A stretch of DNA of 64,000 bases, taken from contig NZ_JBNGPA010000030.1 of assembly GCF_050589845.1 (NCBI RefSeq), forward strand, positions 1 to 64,000, given 5' to 3'. Positions 53,611 through 62,272 of the stretch are shown here, piece after piece. Made by a program: the position numbers and the translations under genes. Under the pieces are notes generated by a model that was not told the DNA's origin, ran no database searches, and saw only the letters and a list, made by a program, of their open reading frames with translations. How positions within the stretch are numbered: the first letter of the stretch is position 1; each line of letters begins with the position of its first letter. Source of the DNA: Carboxylicivirga agarovorans (lineage in GTDB: Bacteria > Bacteroidota > Bacteroidia > Bacteroidales > Marinilabiliaceae).

Positions 53611-54423
53611 ATGGTACGTTTATTTGTTCCCATTAATTACTCCGACTACTCAGTCAACGCCCTGAATTACGCCATTAAACTGGGACAAAAGATTCCATCA
53701 ACCATTACCCTGGTAACATGTAAAGACCCTGTCACCGACAAACGGGATAATGGCCTTAAGGAAACTAAACTTGATGAGCTCAAGGCATCTGTTGAATCCG
53801 GCTTTACAGCACAACAAAAGCAGAATATCAACCTTTTAACACGCAGTGAAACAGGCTACCCCGAAGATATACTGGTTGATATCAGTATCAAGGAAGAACC
53901 AGATGCCATAATCATGGGAACACGTAGCAAAGGTGAAACCATTAAAGAATTGCTTGGCAGTATAACAAGCGATGTCATTAAAAATGCCAAGGTTCCTGTT
54001 CTGGCTGTTCCGGCCGATTCTACTGTTGACATTGATCGCCTTAGTAATATTTTATTTGTCACTGACTTTGGCGATAGCGATTATCGTTCCCTCCACAAAC
54101 TCATCCGCCTGATCACACCTTTTCAGACCCAGATCTTTGCCACACATTTTAAAGCTTCTCAGCCCGATAAATGGGATAAGAAACGACTCGAGGAAATGCG
54201 ACTATACTGCAAACAAACCTACAGGAACTATAATATTTGCTTTGATTTCATTACGGGGGAAGATTTTATCAGTGACCTGGATGCATTTATCGAATCCAGC
54301 AAAATAGATTTAATAGCAATGACAAGACATAAGCGCAATATGATCTCGAAATTGCTTCACCCCAGCATCACTCGTAAGATGCTGTTTCATACCGACATTC
54401 CTTTGTTGGTATTTCACGAATAA
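53611..54423 (+). CDS. Universal stress protein with two Usp domains
   Basis: 270 residues made of two UspA-like halves (about 1-140 and 145-270). The first half ends in IIMGTRSKGETIKELLGSITSDVIKNAKVPVLAVP, where MGTRSKGxxxxxxGS is the ATP-binding signature. The second half (FVTDFGDSDYRSLHKL to MTRHKRNMISKLLH) is degenerate, with H/R in place of the G-rich loop. Such proteins sense stress or bind ATP. It stands alone, possibly with the -7 element at 53522. Confidence 0.9.
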   Translation: MVRLFVPINYSDYSVNALNYAIKLGQKIPSTITLVTCKDPVTDKRDNGLKETKLDELKASVESGFTAQQKQNINLLTRSETGYPEDILVDISIKEEPDAIIMGTRSKGETIKELLGSITSDVIKNAKVPVLAVPADSTVDIDRLSNILFVTDFGDSDYRSLHKLIRLITPFQTQIFATHFKASQPDKWDKKRLEEMRLYCKQTYRNYNICFDFITGEDFISDLDAFIESSKIDLIAMTRHKRNMISKLLHPSITRKMLFHTDIPLLVFHE

Positions 54424-54551
54424 TGAAACAATGTTGCTTTGCAGGTGGTTATTATTGAGAAAAAGAGTAATTTACGAACTCACTTAAATCATATAACGAA
54501 TCGGACTTGCCTTGTTCAGTAATGAGGACAGAGTTAATAAATAAGTAAACT

Positions 54552-55574
54552 ATGGGAACAGGTAAAAAAAGAATAGGGATTTTATCGGCCGGAGGTGATT
54601 GCCCCGGAATCAATGCCGCCATAAGAGGTGTTGGAAAAACAGCCATTGTTAAATATGGCATGGAAGTAATTGGTATTGCCAATGGTTTTAGCGGACTCAT
54701 GAATATGGAAGCCACCCATATGGAAGAGAAAGACCTGTCTGGAATTATCACTGTTGGAGGAACCATATTAGGAACATCTCGCTTTAAGCCTTTTAAGGTG
54801 GAAGAAGGCGAAACTGAAAATAAGCCTAAAATAATCAAAGAAAACTACGATAAGCTGGGTTTGGATGCCCTTGTTTGCATTGGCGGTAATGGCACCCAGA
54901 AAACAGCTAATTTACTGTCTCAGGAAGGCCTGAATGTGATAGGTATTCCCAAAACAATTGATAACGATGTATACGGCACGGATGTAACCTTTGGTTTCGA
55001 CTCTGCCGTTGACATAGCAACAGAAGCGATAGACCGCCTTCACACAACGGCAAACTCCCACAAACGTGTTATGGTGATTGAGTTAATGGGGCATAATGCC
55101 GGCTGGATCACACTCCACTCTGGAATTGCTGGTGGTGGTGACGTTATTCTATTGCCTGAACTGGATTTCGACCTTGACAATGTTTGTAATTGCCTGATGG
55201 AACGGAATAAAGTTGGCAAACCATACTCAATTGTAGTGGTTGCTGAAGGTATTGAAAAACCTAAAAAGAAATCGGCAGCCAGCTATATTGGAAAGAAAAT
55301 TCAGAAAATGACAGGTATGGAGACCCGGGAAACCATACTGGGATATATCCAGAGAGGCGGCAGCCCAAGTCCGCAGGACCGCATACTGGCGACTCGCTAC
55401 GGAGCTTATGCGGCAGAATTAATCCATCGCGGCGAATATGGCACAATGGTATCATTGAATAAAGATGTTATTACTTCGGTTCCATTAAGCGAAGTTGGCG
55501 GTAAGTTAAGACTGGTCAATCCTGATCATTACCTGATAGAGCAAGGTCGAAGCATGGGTGTGTGCTTTGGTTAG
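54552..55574 (+). CDS. pfkA: 6-phosphofructokinase
   Basis: 340 residues. It phosphorylates fructose 6-phosphate to fructose 1,6-bisphosphate. GILSAGGDCPGINAAI is the N-terminal phosphate loop and PKTIDND (133-139) holds the catalytic aspartate. The donor-site motif is GGNGT (111-115): G114 agrees with ATP-type enzymes (PPi-type have Asp there), while N113 replaces the usual metal-binding Asp. RGGSPSPQDRILATRYG is the conserved sugar-binding stretch. It is a single gene with a terminator after the stop. Confidence 0.93.
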   Translation: MGTGKKRIGILSAGGDCPGINAAIRGVGKTAIVKYGMEVIGIANGFSGLMNMEATHMEEKDLSGIITVGGTILGTSRFKPFKVEEGETENKPKIIKENYDKLGLDALVCIGGNGTQKTANLLSQEGLNVIGIPKTIDNDVYGTDVTFGFDSAVDIATEAIDRLHTTANSHKRVMVIELMGHNAGWITLHSGIAGGGDVILLPELDFDLDNVCNCLMERNKVGKPYSIVVVAEGIEKPKKKSAASYIGKKIQKMTGMETRETILGYIQRGGSPSPQDRILATRYGAYAAELIHRGEYGTMVSLNKDVITSVPLSEVGGKLRLVNPDHYLIEQGRSMGVCFG

Positions 55575-55598
55575 CCTATCGGTTTAAACATATTTTAT

Positions 55599-55636
55599 CG
55601 GCTGGTGTTGTTTCTTTCAATACCAGCCGTTTTTTA
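55599..55636 (+). terminator. Terminator of pfkA
   Basis: CGGCTGGT...TTG pairs with CAATACCAGCCG (tip TTTCTTT), followed by a T run. It lies 25 nt after the stop codon. Confidence 0.87.
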
Positions 55637-55708
55637 TGGACATAAAAATTACATTTTAATAGTTTCCCTCTCCTACAATTCATTGGGCAGAGTTCGCTGT
55701 AAAATATC

Positions 55709-55716
55709 TATATTTG
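55709..55716 (+). promoter_or_regulatory. -7 element of cysH
   Basis: TATATTTG fits TAnnTTTG and lies 17 nt upstream of the ATG at 55733. The matching -33 box is weak. Confidence 0.45.
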
Positions 55717-55732
55717 CGCAAAACATTGGATT

Positions 55733-56437
55733 ATGCAAGCAGAAGAAATCAAGCAGTTGAATGAGCAGTTTGCAAACTCAACACCCCAGGAAATACTAAC
55801 TTATTTTATCGAACGATTTGGTGATAAAATTGGTCTGGCATCAAGCCTGGGAGCCGAAGATCAGGTTTTAACCGAGATGGTGATCAACATAAATCCTGAT
55901 ACAACAATTTTTACATTGGATACAGGTCGGTTATTTCCCGAGACCTATGATCTGATTGATCGTACCTCACGCAAATACAAGAAAAACCTGAAGGTATACT
56001 TTCCAAAGAAGAAAAAAGTCGAGAAGATGGTTAATGCCAAAGGTATCAACCTGTTTTTCGAAAGTGTTGAAAACCGTAAAGAATGCTGTTTCAACCGTAA
56101 AATCGAGCCTCTTCAGCGGGCCTTTAAAGGTTTGGATGTATGGATTTGCGGGTTAAGAGCCGAACAATCAGTTACAAGAACCGATATTCAGAAAGTTGAA
56201 TGGGATGCCAACAATAACATGGTAAAAATTAATCCATTAGCCGACTGGAGCGAGGAGAAAGTATGGGCATATATCAATGAAAAAGGAATTCCTTACAACA
56301 CATTGCATGATAAAGATTTTCCAAGTATCGGATGTCAGCCATGTACGCGTGCCATTATGGAAGGTGAAGACGTAAGAGCCGGCCGCTGGTGGTGGGAAAA
56401 CCCAGACACTAAAGAGTGTGGTTTACACAAAAGATAA
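55733..56437 (+). CDS. cysH: APS-type adenylyl-sulfate reductase (CysH family)
   Basis: 234 residues. It reduces adenosine 5'-phosphosulfate (or PAPS) to sulfite with thioredoxin. The pair CC in KECCFNRK and the pair in GCQPCTR are the four iron-sulfur cysteines that mark APS reductases, absent in PAPS-only enzymes. SLGAEDQVLTEM is the PP-loop-like region, and KECGLH at the end carries the catalytic cysteine. No cysDN, sulfite reductase or transporter gene is next to it, so the pathway genes are elsewhere. The gene is bounded by a palindromic repeat. Confidence 0.92.
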   Translation: MQAEEIKQLNEQFANSTPQEILTYFIERFGDKIGLASSLGAEDQVLTEMVININPDTTIFTLDTGRLFPETYDLIDRTSRKYKKNLKVYFPKKKKVEKMVNAKGINLFFESVENRKECCFNRKIEPLQRAFKGLDVWICGLRAEQSVTRTDIQKVEWDANNNMVKINPLADWSEEKVWAYINEKGIPYNTLHDKDFPSIGCQPCTRAIMEGEDVRAGRWWWENPDTKECGLHKR

Positions 56438-56459
56438 GTGTGTTTTAATGATATACAAC

Positions 56460-56609
56460 GGGCTGTCCAAAATTAAAATTTCACGCAAAGGTCGCTAAGA
56501 AACGCGCAAAGACCGCAAAGTATATTGCTTTTTCAATCAATTCTTTGCGAACTTTACGCACTTTATTTTTGCGTTCTTCGCGAGAAACCTTTTTATTCAA
56601 GGACGGCCC
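56460..56609. repeat. CGCAAAG-type palindrome, copy 3, likely two-way terminator
   Basis: GGGCTGTCC (56460-56468) and GGACGGCCC (56601-56609) close an inverted repeat of about 150 nt. Inside is the CGCAAAG/CTTTGCG pair (TTCACGCAAAGG on the left, GCGTTCTTCGCGAGAAACC on the right). It lies between two convergent genes (cysH and the barrel protein), with T runs on both outer sides, so it probably ends both transcripts. It belongs to the same family as 731-805 and 2031-2145. Confidence 0.6.
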
Positions 56610-56632
56610 TTTATTTTTTTGTCCCGCTATTT

Positions 56633-57340
56633 CTAAAATCTGAATATCAATCCTCCCGAAAAATCCCCCTGCACTGTTAATACACCGGTGCTTACGCTCA
56701 CACCTGAACTTGTTCCGCCTGATCCGATACCAACAAATAATCCTCCACCTGAAAAATACATGGGTAACAATAATCGCCCCTGCAAGCGGATACCAACCCT
56801 GTCACTAAAGAAGTATTTAACTCCACCTCCCAGGGCGGCCGAGAAAGAAACATGATCTGATACACCATGTGTTGTCATATTAAACCACGTTGCACCTACT
56901 GAGATCATTCCAAACGGAACCAATGGTCCGTCTTTAATTTCTTTTACCGTACCTAACTGGAAATAATCGATTGCCATATCATAATTATCTTTCGTTCCGG
57001 TGGCAAAATCTTCATAACGTGCAGTTGTTTTGGAACGTGTATATGAAAATTCAACCAGTGACTGGGGTGCCACCTCCACCGATAACATGCCTCCAAACAG
57101 GTCTGAATTATCCATTGTGAATTTGGCCCGGTACAAATTGATATGTCCGTTAAGTGAATAGCCGTAAATTGGCGTTAACTCTATTCTGGGCCTCGTCGGG
57201 GCCGGTTTCTTTTCCGGTTCCTGCCACTTATAGGTTTGCTGAACGGTTCCCTTTGAACTGGTAGGGTTTTGTGCAATAAGATTGAATGCAAGAAACAAAG
57301 CCGCTAATGCAGCAGCTGCTCTTAATCTGGTTATTCTCAT
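56633..57340 (-). CDS. Outer membrane beta-barrel protein
   Basis: 235 residues with a signal peptide (about 1-23, ending LIAQ). After a proline/lysine-rich linker (about 30-50) comes a series of alternating strands such as IELTPIYGYSLNGHINLY, FGMISVGATWFNMT and YFFSDRVGIRLQGRL, with glycine-rich turns and the terminal FSGGLIFRF, which ends in F as in outer membrane barrels. About eight strands are likely. The function is unknown. It is transcribed singly, convergent with cysH. Confidence 0.8.
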   Translation of the reverse strand: MRITRLRAAAALAALFLAFNLIAQNPTSSKGTVQQTYKWQEPEKKPAPTRPRIELTPIYGYSLNGHINLYRAKFTMDNSDLFGGMLSVEVAPQSLVEFSYTRSKTTARYEDFATGTKDNYDMAIDYFQLGTVKEIKDGPLVPFGMISVGATWFNMTTHGVSDHVSFSAALGGGVKYFFSDRVGIRLQGRLLLPMYFSGGGLFVGIGSGGTSSGVSVSTGVLTVQGDFSGGLIFRF

Positions 57341-57413
57341 AGTTATAGGTTATAATTTTCAACTTCTATAAAGATATAACATTTAAAAGCAGCTTTTGAT
57401 CAGAACAGCCTGA

Positions 57414-59000
57414 TTAAATGATGCCAAGTATCTGAACGCAAATGACCAACAAAACCATTGCCACCGGATAAACGGTTGCATATGCTATTGCAGCGGCATT
57501 ACTGTCGGTCATGCTGTCAACAGCGGCCAAACCAGGCGTACTTGTCATGGAACCGGTAATGGTACCCAGAAGGGTTAAAATATTCAGTGACTTCATGAAG
57601 TAAGCGGCTACAACTGCCATTAACATCGGAAACAAGGTAAGTATAGCTCCGACAACAAATAACTGAGAACCGTAGTCATTATAGGTATCAAGCAATGTGG
57701 CTCCCGCTTTGGTCCCAACAGAGGCTAAAAACAGCATTAATCCCAATTGACGGAGCAATTGGTTAGCAGCACCAGACATACTCCAAATAACAGGCCCTGT
57801 ACGCCCGATTCGGGCCAATATCATCGACACAGCCAATACCCCACCCGTTAAACCAAGACTGAACGAGAACGAACCGCCGAATGACAAGGACATCTTACCA
57901 AACAAAACGCCCAGTACTATACCTGCCGCAACCGGGAAGAAATCAGTATCGGACAGCTTTTTATCATTATTACCGAAAATACGGATCACCTGCTTCATGT
58001 TTTCGCGACTGCAAGCCACCATTACCTTATCTCCCATTTGCAATTTAACCGATGGCGAAGGGGTAATATCAATTCCGCTTCGACGAATGCGGGTGACAGT
58101 GGCCTGGTAGTTGGTCCACAGGTTAAATACACTTAAGGCTTTGTTAACCGCCTCGGTATTGGTCACTAATATTGATTGTACCTCGTAACCGGCATCCAAT
58201 GGAATTTCTTCCTTCGTTTCAGAGCCAATTAACATGGATATTTTCTCTAGTGCATCACTTGTTCCAACGGCCCTGACCAAATCTCCTTTGCTTAAAACAG
58301 TGCTGGTATTGGGAGTCGTTGTGCACCCATCATGCATCACACGCGAAATAACCGCCTGAGTCATTGAACGAACGCGAAGGTGACCTATGGTTTTGCCAAT
58401 GACATTATCATTTTCAACCACCAGGTTACGATGTATAATTTCGGGAAAGCCTGATTCGGCATTCTTTTCGTAATTTTTTTCAGCGGTCTTTATATCAGCT
58501 TTGATAATTTTAGGATAAAACTTGGCAAAAAGTATTACTCCAATTACTCCAAATGGATAGGCCACACCATAGCCAATGGAAACCAATGGTGAATTGGTTG
58601 TTTCAATCGCTGCCGCCAATCCGGGGGTGGAAGTCAGCGCACCTGTTAATAAGCCTGCGATAATGGGCATATCCAGTCCAAAGGCATAGGATAATATATA
58701 AGCCATTACAGAAGCCGAAATAATTACAACCGTAGCAAGTAAAGCCAGGTTGCGCCCATTCTTTTGAAAAGAATCGAAGAATCCGGGACCTGCCTGCACT
58801 CCAATGGTATAAATAAAAAGGATAAGTCCGATCTTCTCCAGAATACCAGGCATTACAATGCCAAAATGACCAAAAACAAGTGCCACAAAAATAATGGCTG
58901 ATATGTCGAGCGACACACCTTTCACTTTAAGATTACCAATAATAAAGCCTAAGCAAATAATAACGAAGAGAGCAAAATAGCTCGTTTGTATTAATTCCAT
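57414..59000 (-). CDS. AspT/YidE/YbjL-type transporter with two TrkA-C domains
   Basis: 528 residues. Two halves of about five or six membrane helices (about 5-165 and 355-525) repeat the LxGxxTSTPGLAA motif (LLTGALTSTPGLAA and TITGSMTSTPGLAA). Between them are two TrkA-C-like domains (about 190-275 and 275-350), with ENDNVIGKTIGHL and VACSRENMKQV. The family comprises aspartate:alanine-type exchangers and YidE/YbjL paralogues; the substrate here is not known. It is the last gene of its small unit, 73 nt from the barrel gene. Confidence 0.9.
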   Translation of the reverse strand: MELIQTSYFALFVIICLGFIIGNLKVKGVSLDISAIIFVALVFGHFGIVMPGILEKIGLILFIYTIGVQAGPGFFDSFQKNGRNLALLATVVIISASVMAYILSYAFGLDMPIIAGLLTGALTSTPGLAAAIETTNSPLVSIGYGVAYPFGVIGVILFAKFYPKIIKADIKTAEKNYEKNAESGFPEIIHRNLVVENDNVIGKTIGHLRVRSMTQAVISRVMHDGCTTTPNTSTVLSKGDLVRAVGTSDALEKISMLIGSETKEEIPLDAGYEVQSILVTNTEAVNKALSVFNLWTNYQATVTRIRRSGIDITPSPSVKLQMGDKVMVACSRENMKQVIRIFGNNDKKLSDTDFFPVAAGIVLGVLFGKMSLSFGGSFSFSLGLTGGVLAVSMILARIGRTGPVIWSMSGAANQLLRQLGLMLFLASVGTKAGATLLDTYNDYGSQLFVVGAILTLFPMLMAVVAAYFMKSLNILTLLGTITGSMTSTPGLAAVDSMTDSNAAAIAYATVYPVAMVLLVICVQILGII

Positions 59001-59267
59001 TGAAAACAGATCGTTAATTTAGTTTAACAGCAGATATCTATGAATTTTTGGATATTCCGGAAGCTGGATTTAAATTATTTGCAAAGATACACTTTCCATC
59101 TCAACGATACTTTTATAATTTTAATAATTAGTTTGTGAAAAGAAAAGGAGCCATTGAAGCTTGCCTGAATGATATTAATACTTATCCACTAATAAGCCGG
59201 GAATACCCAGTATAAGGATTGAGATCATCGGAAGCACCATTGGGCAAACAAAATTAATTAGAAGCAG

Positions 59268-59540
59268 ATGAAGAGAGTAAGAGTAATAGTTGATGGCCGT
59301 GTGCAAGGTGTTGGATTCAGATATTTTGTTGCCAATGGCGCTAAGATCCATAATATTAATGGCTATGTACAAAATTTACCGGATGGTAAAGTGGAGATCG
59401 ATGCAGAAGGTGAATGTGAAAATATTTACCATTTTCTGCTTCAGTGTAAACAAGGTCCGCAATTGTCGCGTGTTGATACGTTTATGGTGAGTGACATTCC
59501 ATTTTACGGATACAGACAGTTTAAAATTAAGCAAAGGTGA
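59268..59540 (+). CDS. acyP: Acylphosphatase
   Basis: 90 residues, the normal size. It hydrolyses acyl phosphates such as 1,3-bisphosphoglycerate. The catalytic arginine is in GRVQGVGFRYFV, and the catalytic asparagine in GYVQNLPDGKVEI. It is cytoplasmic and single. The spacer of 267 nt before it (59001-59267) shows no other gene. Confidence 0.95.
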   Translation: MKRVRVIVDGRVQGVGFRYFVANGAKIHNINGYVQNLPDGKVEIDAEGECENIYHFLLQCKQGPQLSRVDTFMVSDIPFYGYRQFKIKQR

Positions 59541-59702
59541 TACATACCGCTTAGCAACCGACAGGTATCATTGGAGATAAATTACCAAAGCTCACAGCAT
59601 ACAGAGTAAAGCAAAGACAAAAGTATTTCTAAAAAAATATCACTTTAGCTGTAACATCTTTTAATATCACGGCGTCCTATTTGTGTCAATTGACAGATTT
59701 GT

Positions 59703-60188
59703 ATGACAGTAGATGAATTTAACCAGGCCGTAAATCTTTATTCTGATGGCGTTTACCGCTTTGTTCTGAAAAATATAAAGGACGAAGACAAAGCAAAAGA
59801 CATCATTCAGGATACCTATGAGAAATTGTGGAAGAAACATGCGGAGGTTAATTTCCAAAAAGTTAAAAGCTACCTGTTCTCTGCTGCCTACCATACCCTG
59901 ATCGACCTGACGCGCCGTGAAAAGAAACAAGCTCAATGGGATGAAGTGGATTTTAAAAATCACTCACACAGTGATGGATACAGTGATCTGAATGAAATAT
60001 TACACAGAGCTGTTGAACGCCTGCCCGAAACGCAACGTATGGTTGTGATGATGCGTGACTATGAAGGTTACTCATACAAGGAAATTGGTGAAATATGCGG
60101 ACTGAATGAAGCACAGGTGAAGGTGTATATATTCAGAGCCCGAAAGTTTTTAAAGGAATACATCGGTAAAATTGAAATATTAGTTTGA
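59703..60188 (+). CDS. ECF-family RNA polymerase sigma factor
   Basis: 161 residues. Region 2 is seen in the first part (LYSDGVYRFVLKNIKDEDKAKDIIQDTYEKLWKK). The region 4 HTH (QRMVVMMRDYEGYSYKEIGEICGLNEAQVKVYIFRARKFLKE) is complete. It overlaps the next gene by 4 nt (ATGA), which codes for a membrane protein with an anti-sigma-like start. The two form a typical sigma/anti-sigma module, with target genes unknown. Confidence 0.92.
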   Translation: MTVDEFNQAVNLYSDGVYRFVLKNIKDEDKAKDIIQDTYEKLWKKHAEVNFQKVKSYLFSAAYHTLIDLTRREKKQAQWDEVDFKNHSHSDGYSDLNEILHRAVERLPETQRMVVMMRDYEGYSYKEIGEICGLNEAQVKVYIFRARKFLKEYIGKIEILV

Positions 60189-61240
60189 TGAAGATTAATA
60201 AAAGTAACTACGAAGCCTATCTTTTGGACTATCTTGAGGGAAGCATCTCTGCTCAGGACAGGGAGGCTTTATTATTATTTTTTGAGCTTCACCCTGAACT
60301 AAAATCAGAACTGGACACTGATATAAGCCTTGGGCTGAACTCTCAGGAACAATTAGCTTTTGGCTTTAAGGAGCAATTACTAAAACACGACGCCGATATT
60401 TATGAATTGCCGGTCAGTGAATACCTGTACATCAAAAAACAGGAAGATGGCTTAAGCAAAGCAGAAGAAACAGAACTGCTGGTTGCAGAACCCGATGAGC
60501 AACAACGTAAAAAGGAATCTGCTGAATACGGAAAAACAATTCTTAAAGCAGATCACACACTATTTTTTGCAGACAAATCGAAACTACGACGATTTATCTT
60601 GTTGCCGGCATTTAAACAATATACTGTCAGAAGAAGCATTGCCGCCGTTGCGGTCATTGCACTTTTTACTTCCATATGGTTCTTTACTGAAACTACAACT
60701 GATCATTCTCAGCAACTGGCCAGGACAACAACAGAGCAAACAACACAACAAACAACAGAGCAGCAGGAAACAGTCATTGCTCAAAGCAAAATACTGGAGA
60801 AATCTCTTCCGGATGAGAAACAACCTTCAAAAGACAGCTTATTGAAACTGGCGAAAGATCCGATGGAGTTAAAAACGCCGCCCGTTGCTGATCAAAATAC
60901 CATGCAAAAGGAAAAAATTGAATACCTGGCAGGCATGGGTAATAGTGACGCATTTGATGAGCATAAGATAAATGCCTACGAGCATGGCCTTAATGTTATG
61001 ATGCCCCAATACATGAACAACAACCTGCTGAGGCAGGAACTGGCATCTATTTATCGTCAAATTGAAGTGGAAGATTACACACCATCCCTTTCCCTCGCTT
61101 TGGTTGAAAGCGGCGTTAAGGTCATGAACTTCCTTTCAAAAGATCCGGTAAAAATGCAAAAATACTACAACGATAATGGTGAAGTCGTTGCCTACAAGGT
61201 GAAAGGAGAAAACCTGGAAGTTAACAGGAAAATAAAATAA
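60185..61240 (+). CDS. Probable anti-sigma factor membrane protein
   Basis: 351 residues. The cytoplasmic N-terminal part (about 1-140) begins NYEAYLLDYLEGSISAQDRE, resembling the start of Bacteroidota anti-sigma factors but with no HxxxCxxC zinc motif. One membrane helix lies at about 151-167 (SIAAVAVIALFTSIWFF). A Thr/Gln-rich linker (TTEQTTQQTTEQQ, about 180-193) leads to a periplasmic domain (about 210-351). Its place right after the ECF sigma gene (4-nt overlap) supports the role. The function is inferred from context. Confidence 0.72.
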   Translation: MMKINKSNYEAYLLDYLEGSISAQDREALLLFFELHPELKSELDTDISLGLNSQEQLAFGFKEQLLKHDADIYELPVSEYLYIKKQEDGLSKAEETELLVAEPDEQQRKKESAEYGKTILKADHTLFFADKSKLRRFILLPAFKQYTVRRSIAAVAVIALFTSIWFFTETTTDHSQQLARTTTEQTTQQTTEQQETVIAQSKILEKSLPDEKQPSKDSLLKLAKDPMELKTPPVADQNTMQKEKIEYLAGMGNSDAFDEHKINAYEHGLNVMMPQYMNNNLLRQELASIYRQIEVEDYTPSLSLALVESGVKVMNFLSKDPVKMQKYYNDNGEVVAYKVKGENLEVNRKIK

Positions 61241-61246
61241 GCCCTG

Positions 61247-61262
61247 TTGCGTATAAACGCAA
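61247..61262. terminator. Small hairpin between convergent genes
   Basis: TTGCGT and ACGCAA form a 6-bp stem with a 4-nt loop just after the anti-sigma stop and before the kinase stop on the other strand. There is no long T run, so termination is weakly supported. Confidence 0.35.
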
Positions 61263-61279
61263 TTGTTTAACTATACCTA

Positions 61280-62224
61280 TCAGGCACTTACCTTATCCAG
61301 GGGCATAGAGAAATAGAAATTAGATCCTTTACCACTCTCTGATTCCAGCCAGATTTTACCACCAAGTAACTTGAGCATCTCTTTGCAAATTGATAAACCC
61401 AAACCAGTACCACCCGTTCGGTTGGCCAACTCAATCTCAGCCTGTTTAAAGCGTTCAAATATCGTTTGATGCAACTCGGGCTTAATTCCTACACCTGTAT
61501 CTTTCACAAAGAAAATGATGTCTTTTTTATCAATGTGATAACCCAGTTCAATCGTTCCTTTATAGGTGAATTTAATGGCATTATTGACCAGGTTATGAAA
61601 GACACGGGTTAACTTCTCCTTATCTGTGTAAATGGCCAGGCCCTGCCCTTCCCTCTTCACCTTCAGCTTAACCTCTTCTTTCATCAGGGGTTGAAAATAA
61701 GCATGTACATTATCCATCAACTGGTTAATTGGAAACTGTTCGTTATGCACGTAGCTATTCCCCGACTCTAGCAATGAAGTATCCATCACATCGTTAACAA
61801 TGGACAATAACTGCTTTGAACTATTCAGTATTATATCAAGATACTGTTTTGTTTCTTCAGCGGTAGTCCCCTCTGTTTGCGCAATTTCGGTAAAACCCAC
61901 AATGGCATTCATCGGAGTTCTTAACTCGTGTGAAATATTTTCTATAAAAGCAGTCTTGAGCTTCTCATTTTCACGCGCCAGGTTTTCTGCTTTCCGCAGG
62001 CGCTTTAAGTGAATTTTACTAAAGAAAAACAGTACAACTGCAGTCGCCAACACATAAAACCAGCCCTTATAATGCTGAATAAGCGTCAGTTTATCTTCGT
62101 TATCAGAAAGCTTTGCAGCCAGGTTATCCGAAAACAGTATCCAAAGTGCACCAATCACCAGATATATTACAGATAACCTGTACTCAAAAGGAATCTTCCT
62201 GTAACGTGCCAATAAGTTACTCAT
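61280..62224 (-). CDS. Membrane sensor histidine kinase
   Basis: 314 residues. Two N-terminal membrane helices (about 15-32 and 55-70) flank a short periplasmic loop. The phosphoacceptor H99 lies in ISHELRTP, followed by the ATP-binding domain with NLVNNAIKFT, DTGVGIKPE and GTGLGLSIC. It starts 48 nt downstream of the heme receptor gene and is cotranscribed with it. No receiver domain is present. It may act on a response regulator elsewhere, perhaps taking signals from the receptor (inference). Confidence 0.9.
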   Translation of the reverse strand: MSNLLARYRKIPFEYRLSVIYLVIGALWILFSDNLAAKLSDNEDKLTLIQHYKGWFYVLATAVVLFFFSKIHLKRLRKAENLARENEKLKTAFIENISHELRTPMNAIVGFTEIAQTEGTTAEETKQYLDIILNSSKQLLSIVNDVMDTSLLESGNSYVHNEQFPINQLMDNVHAYFQPLMKEEVKLKVKREGQGLAIYTDKEKLTRVFHNLVNNAIKFTYKGTIELGYHIDKKDIIFFVKDTGVGIKPELHQTIFERFKQAEIELANRTGGTGLGLSICKEMLKLLGGKIWLESESGKGSNFYFSMPLDKVSA

Positions 62225-62272
62225 GCTTAAAGTTTAAGATTGACGACATCAGTTTAATACAATAATAACACT

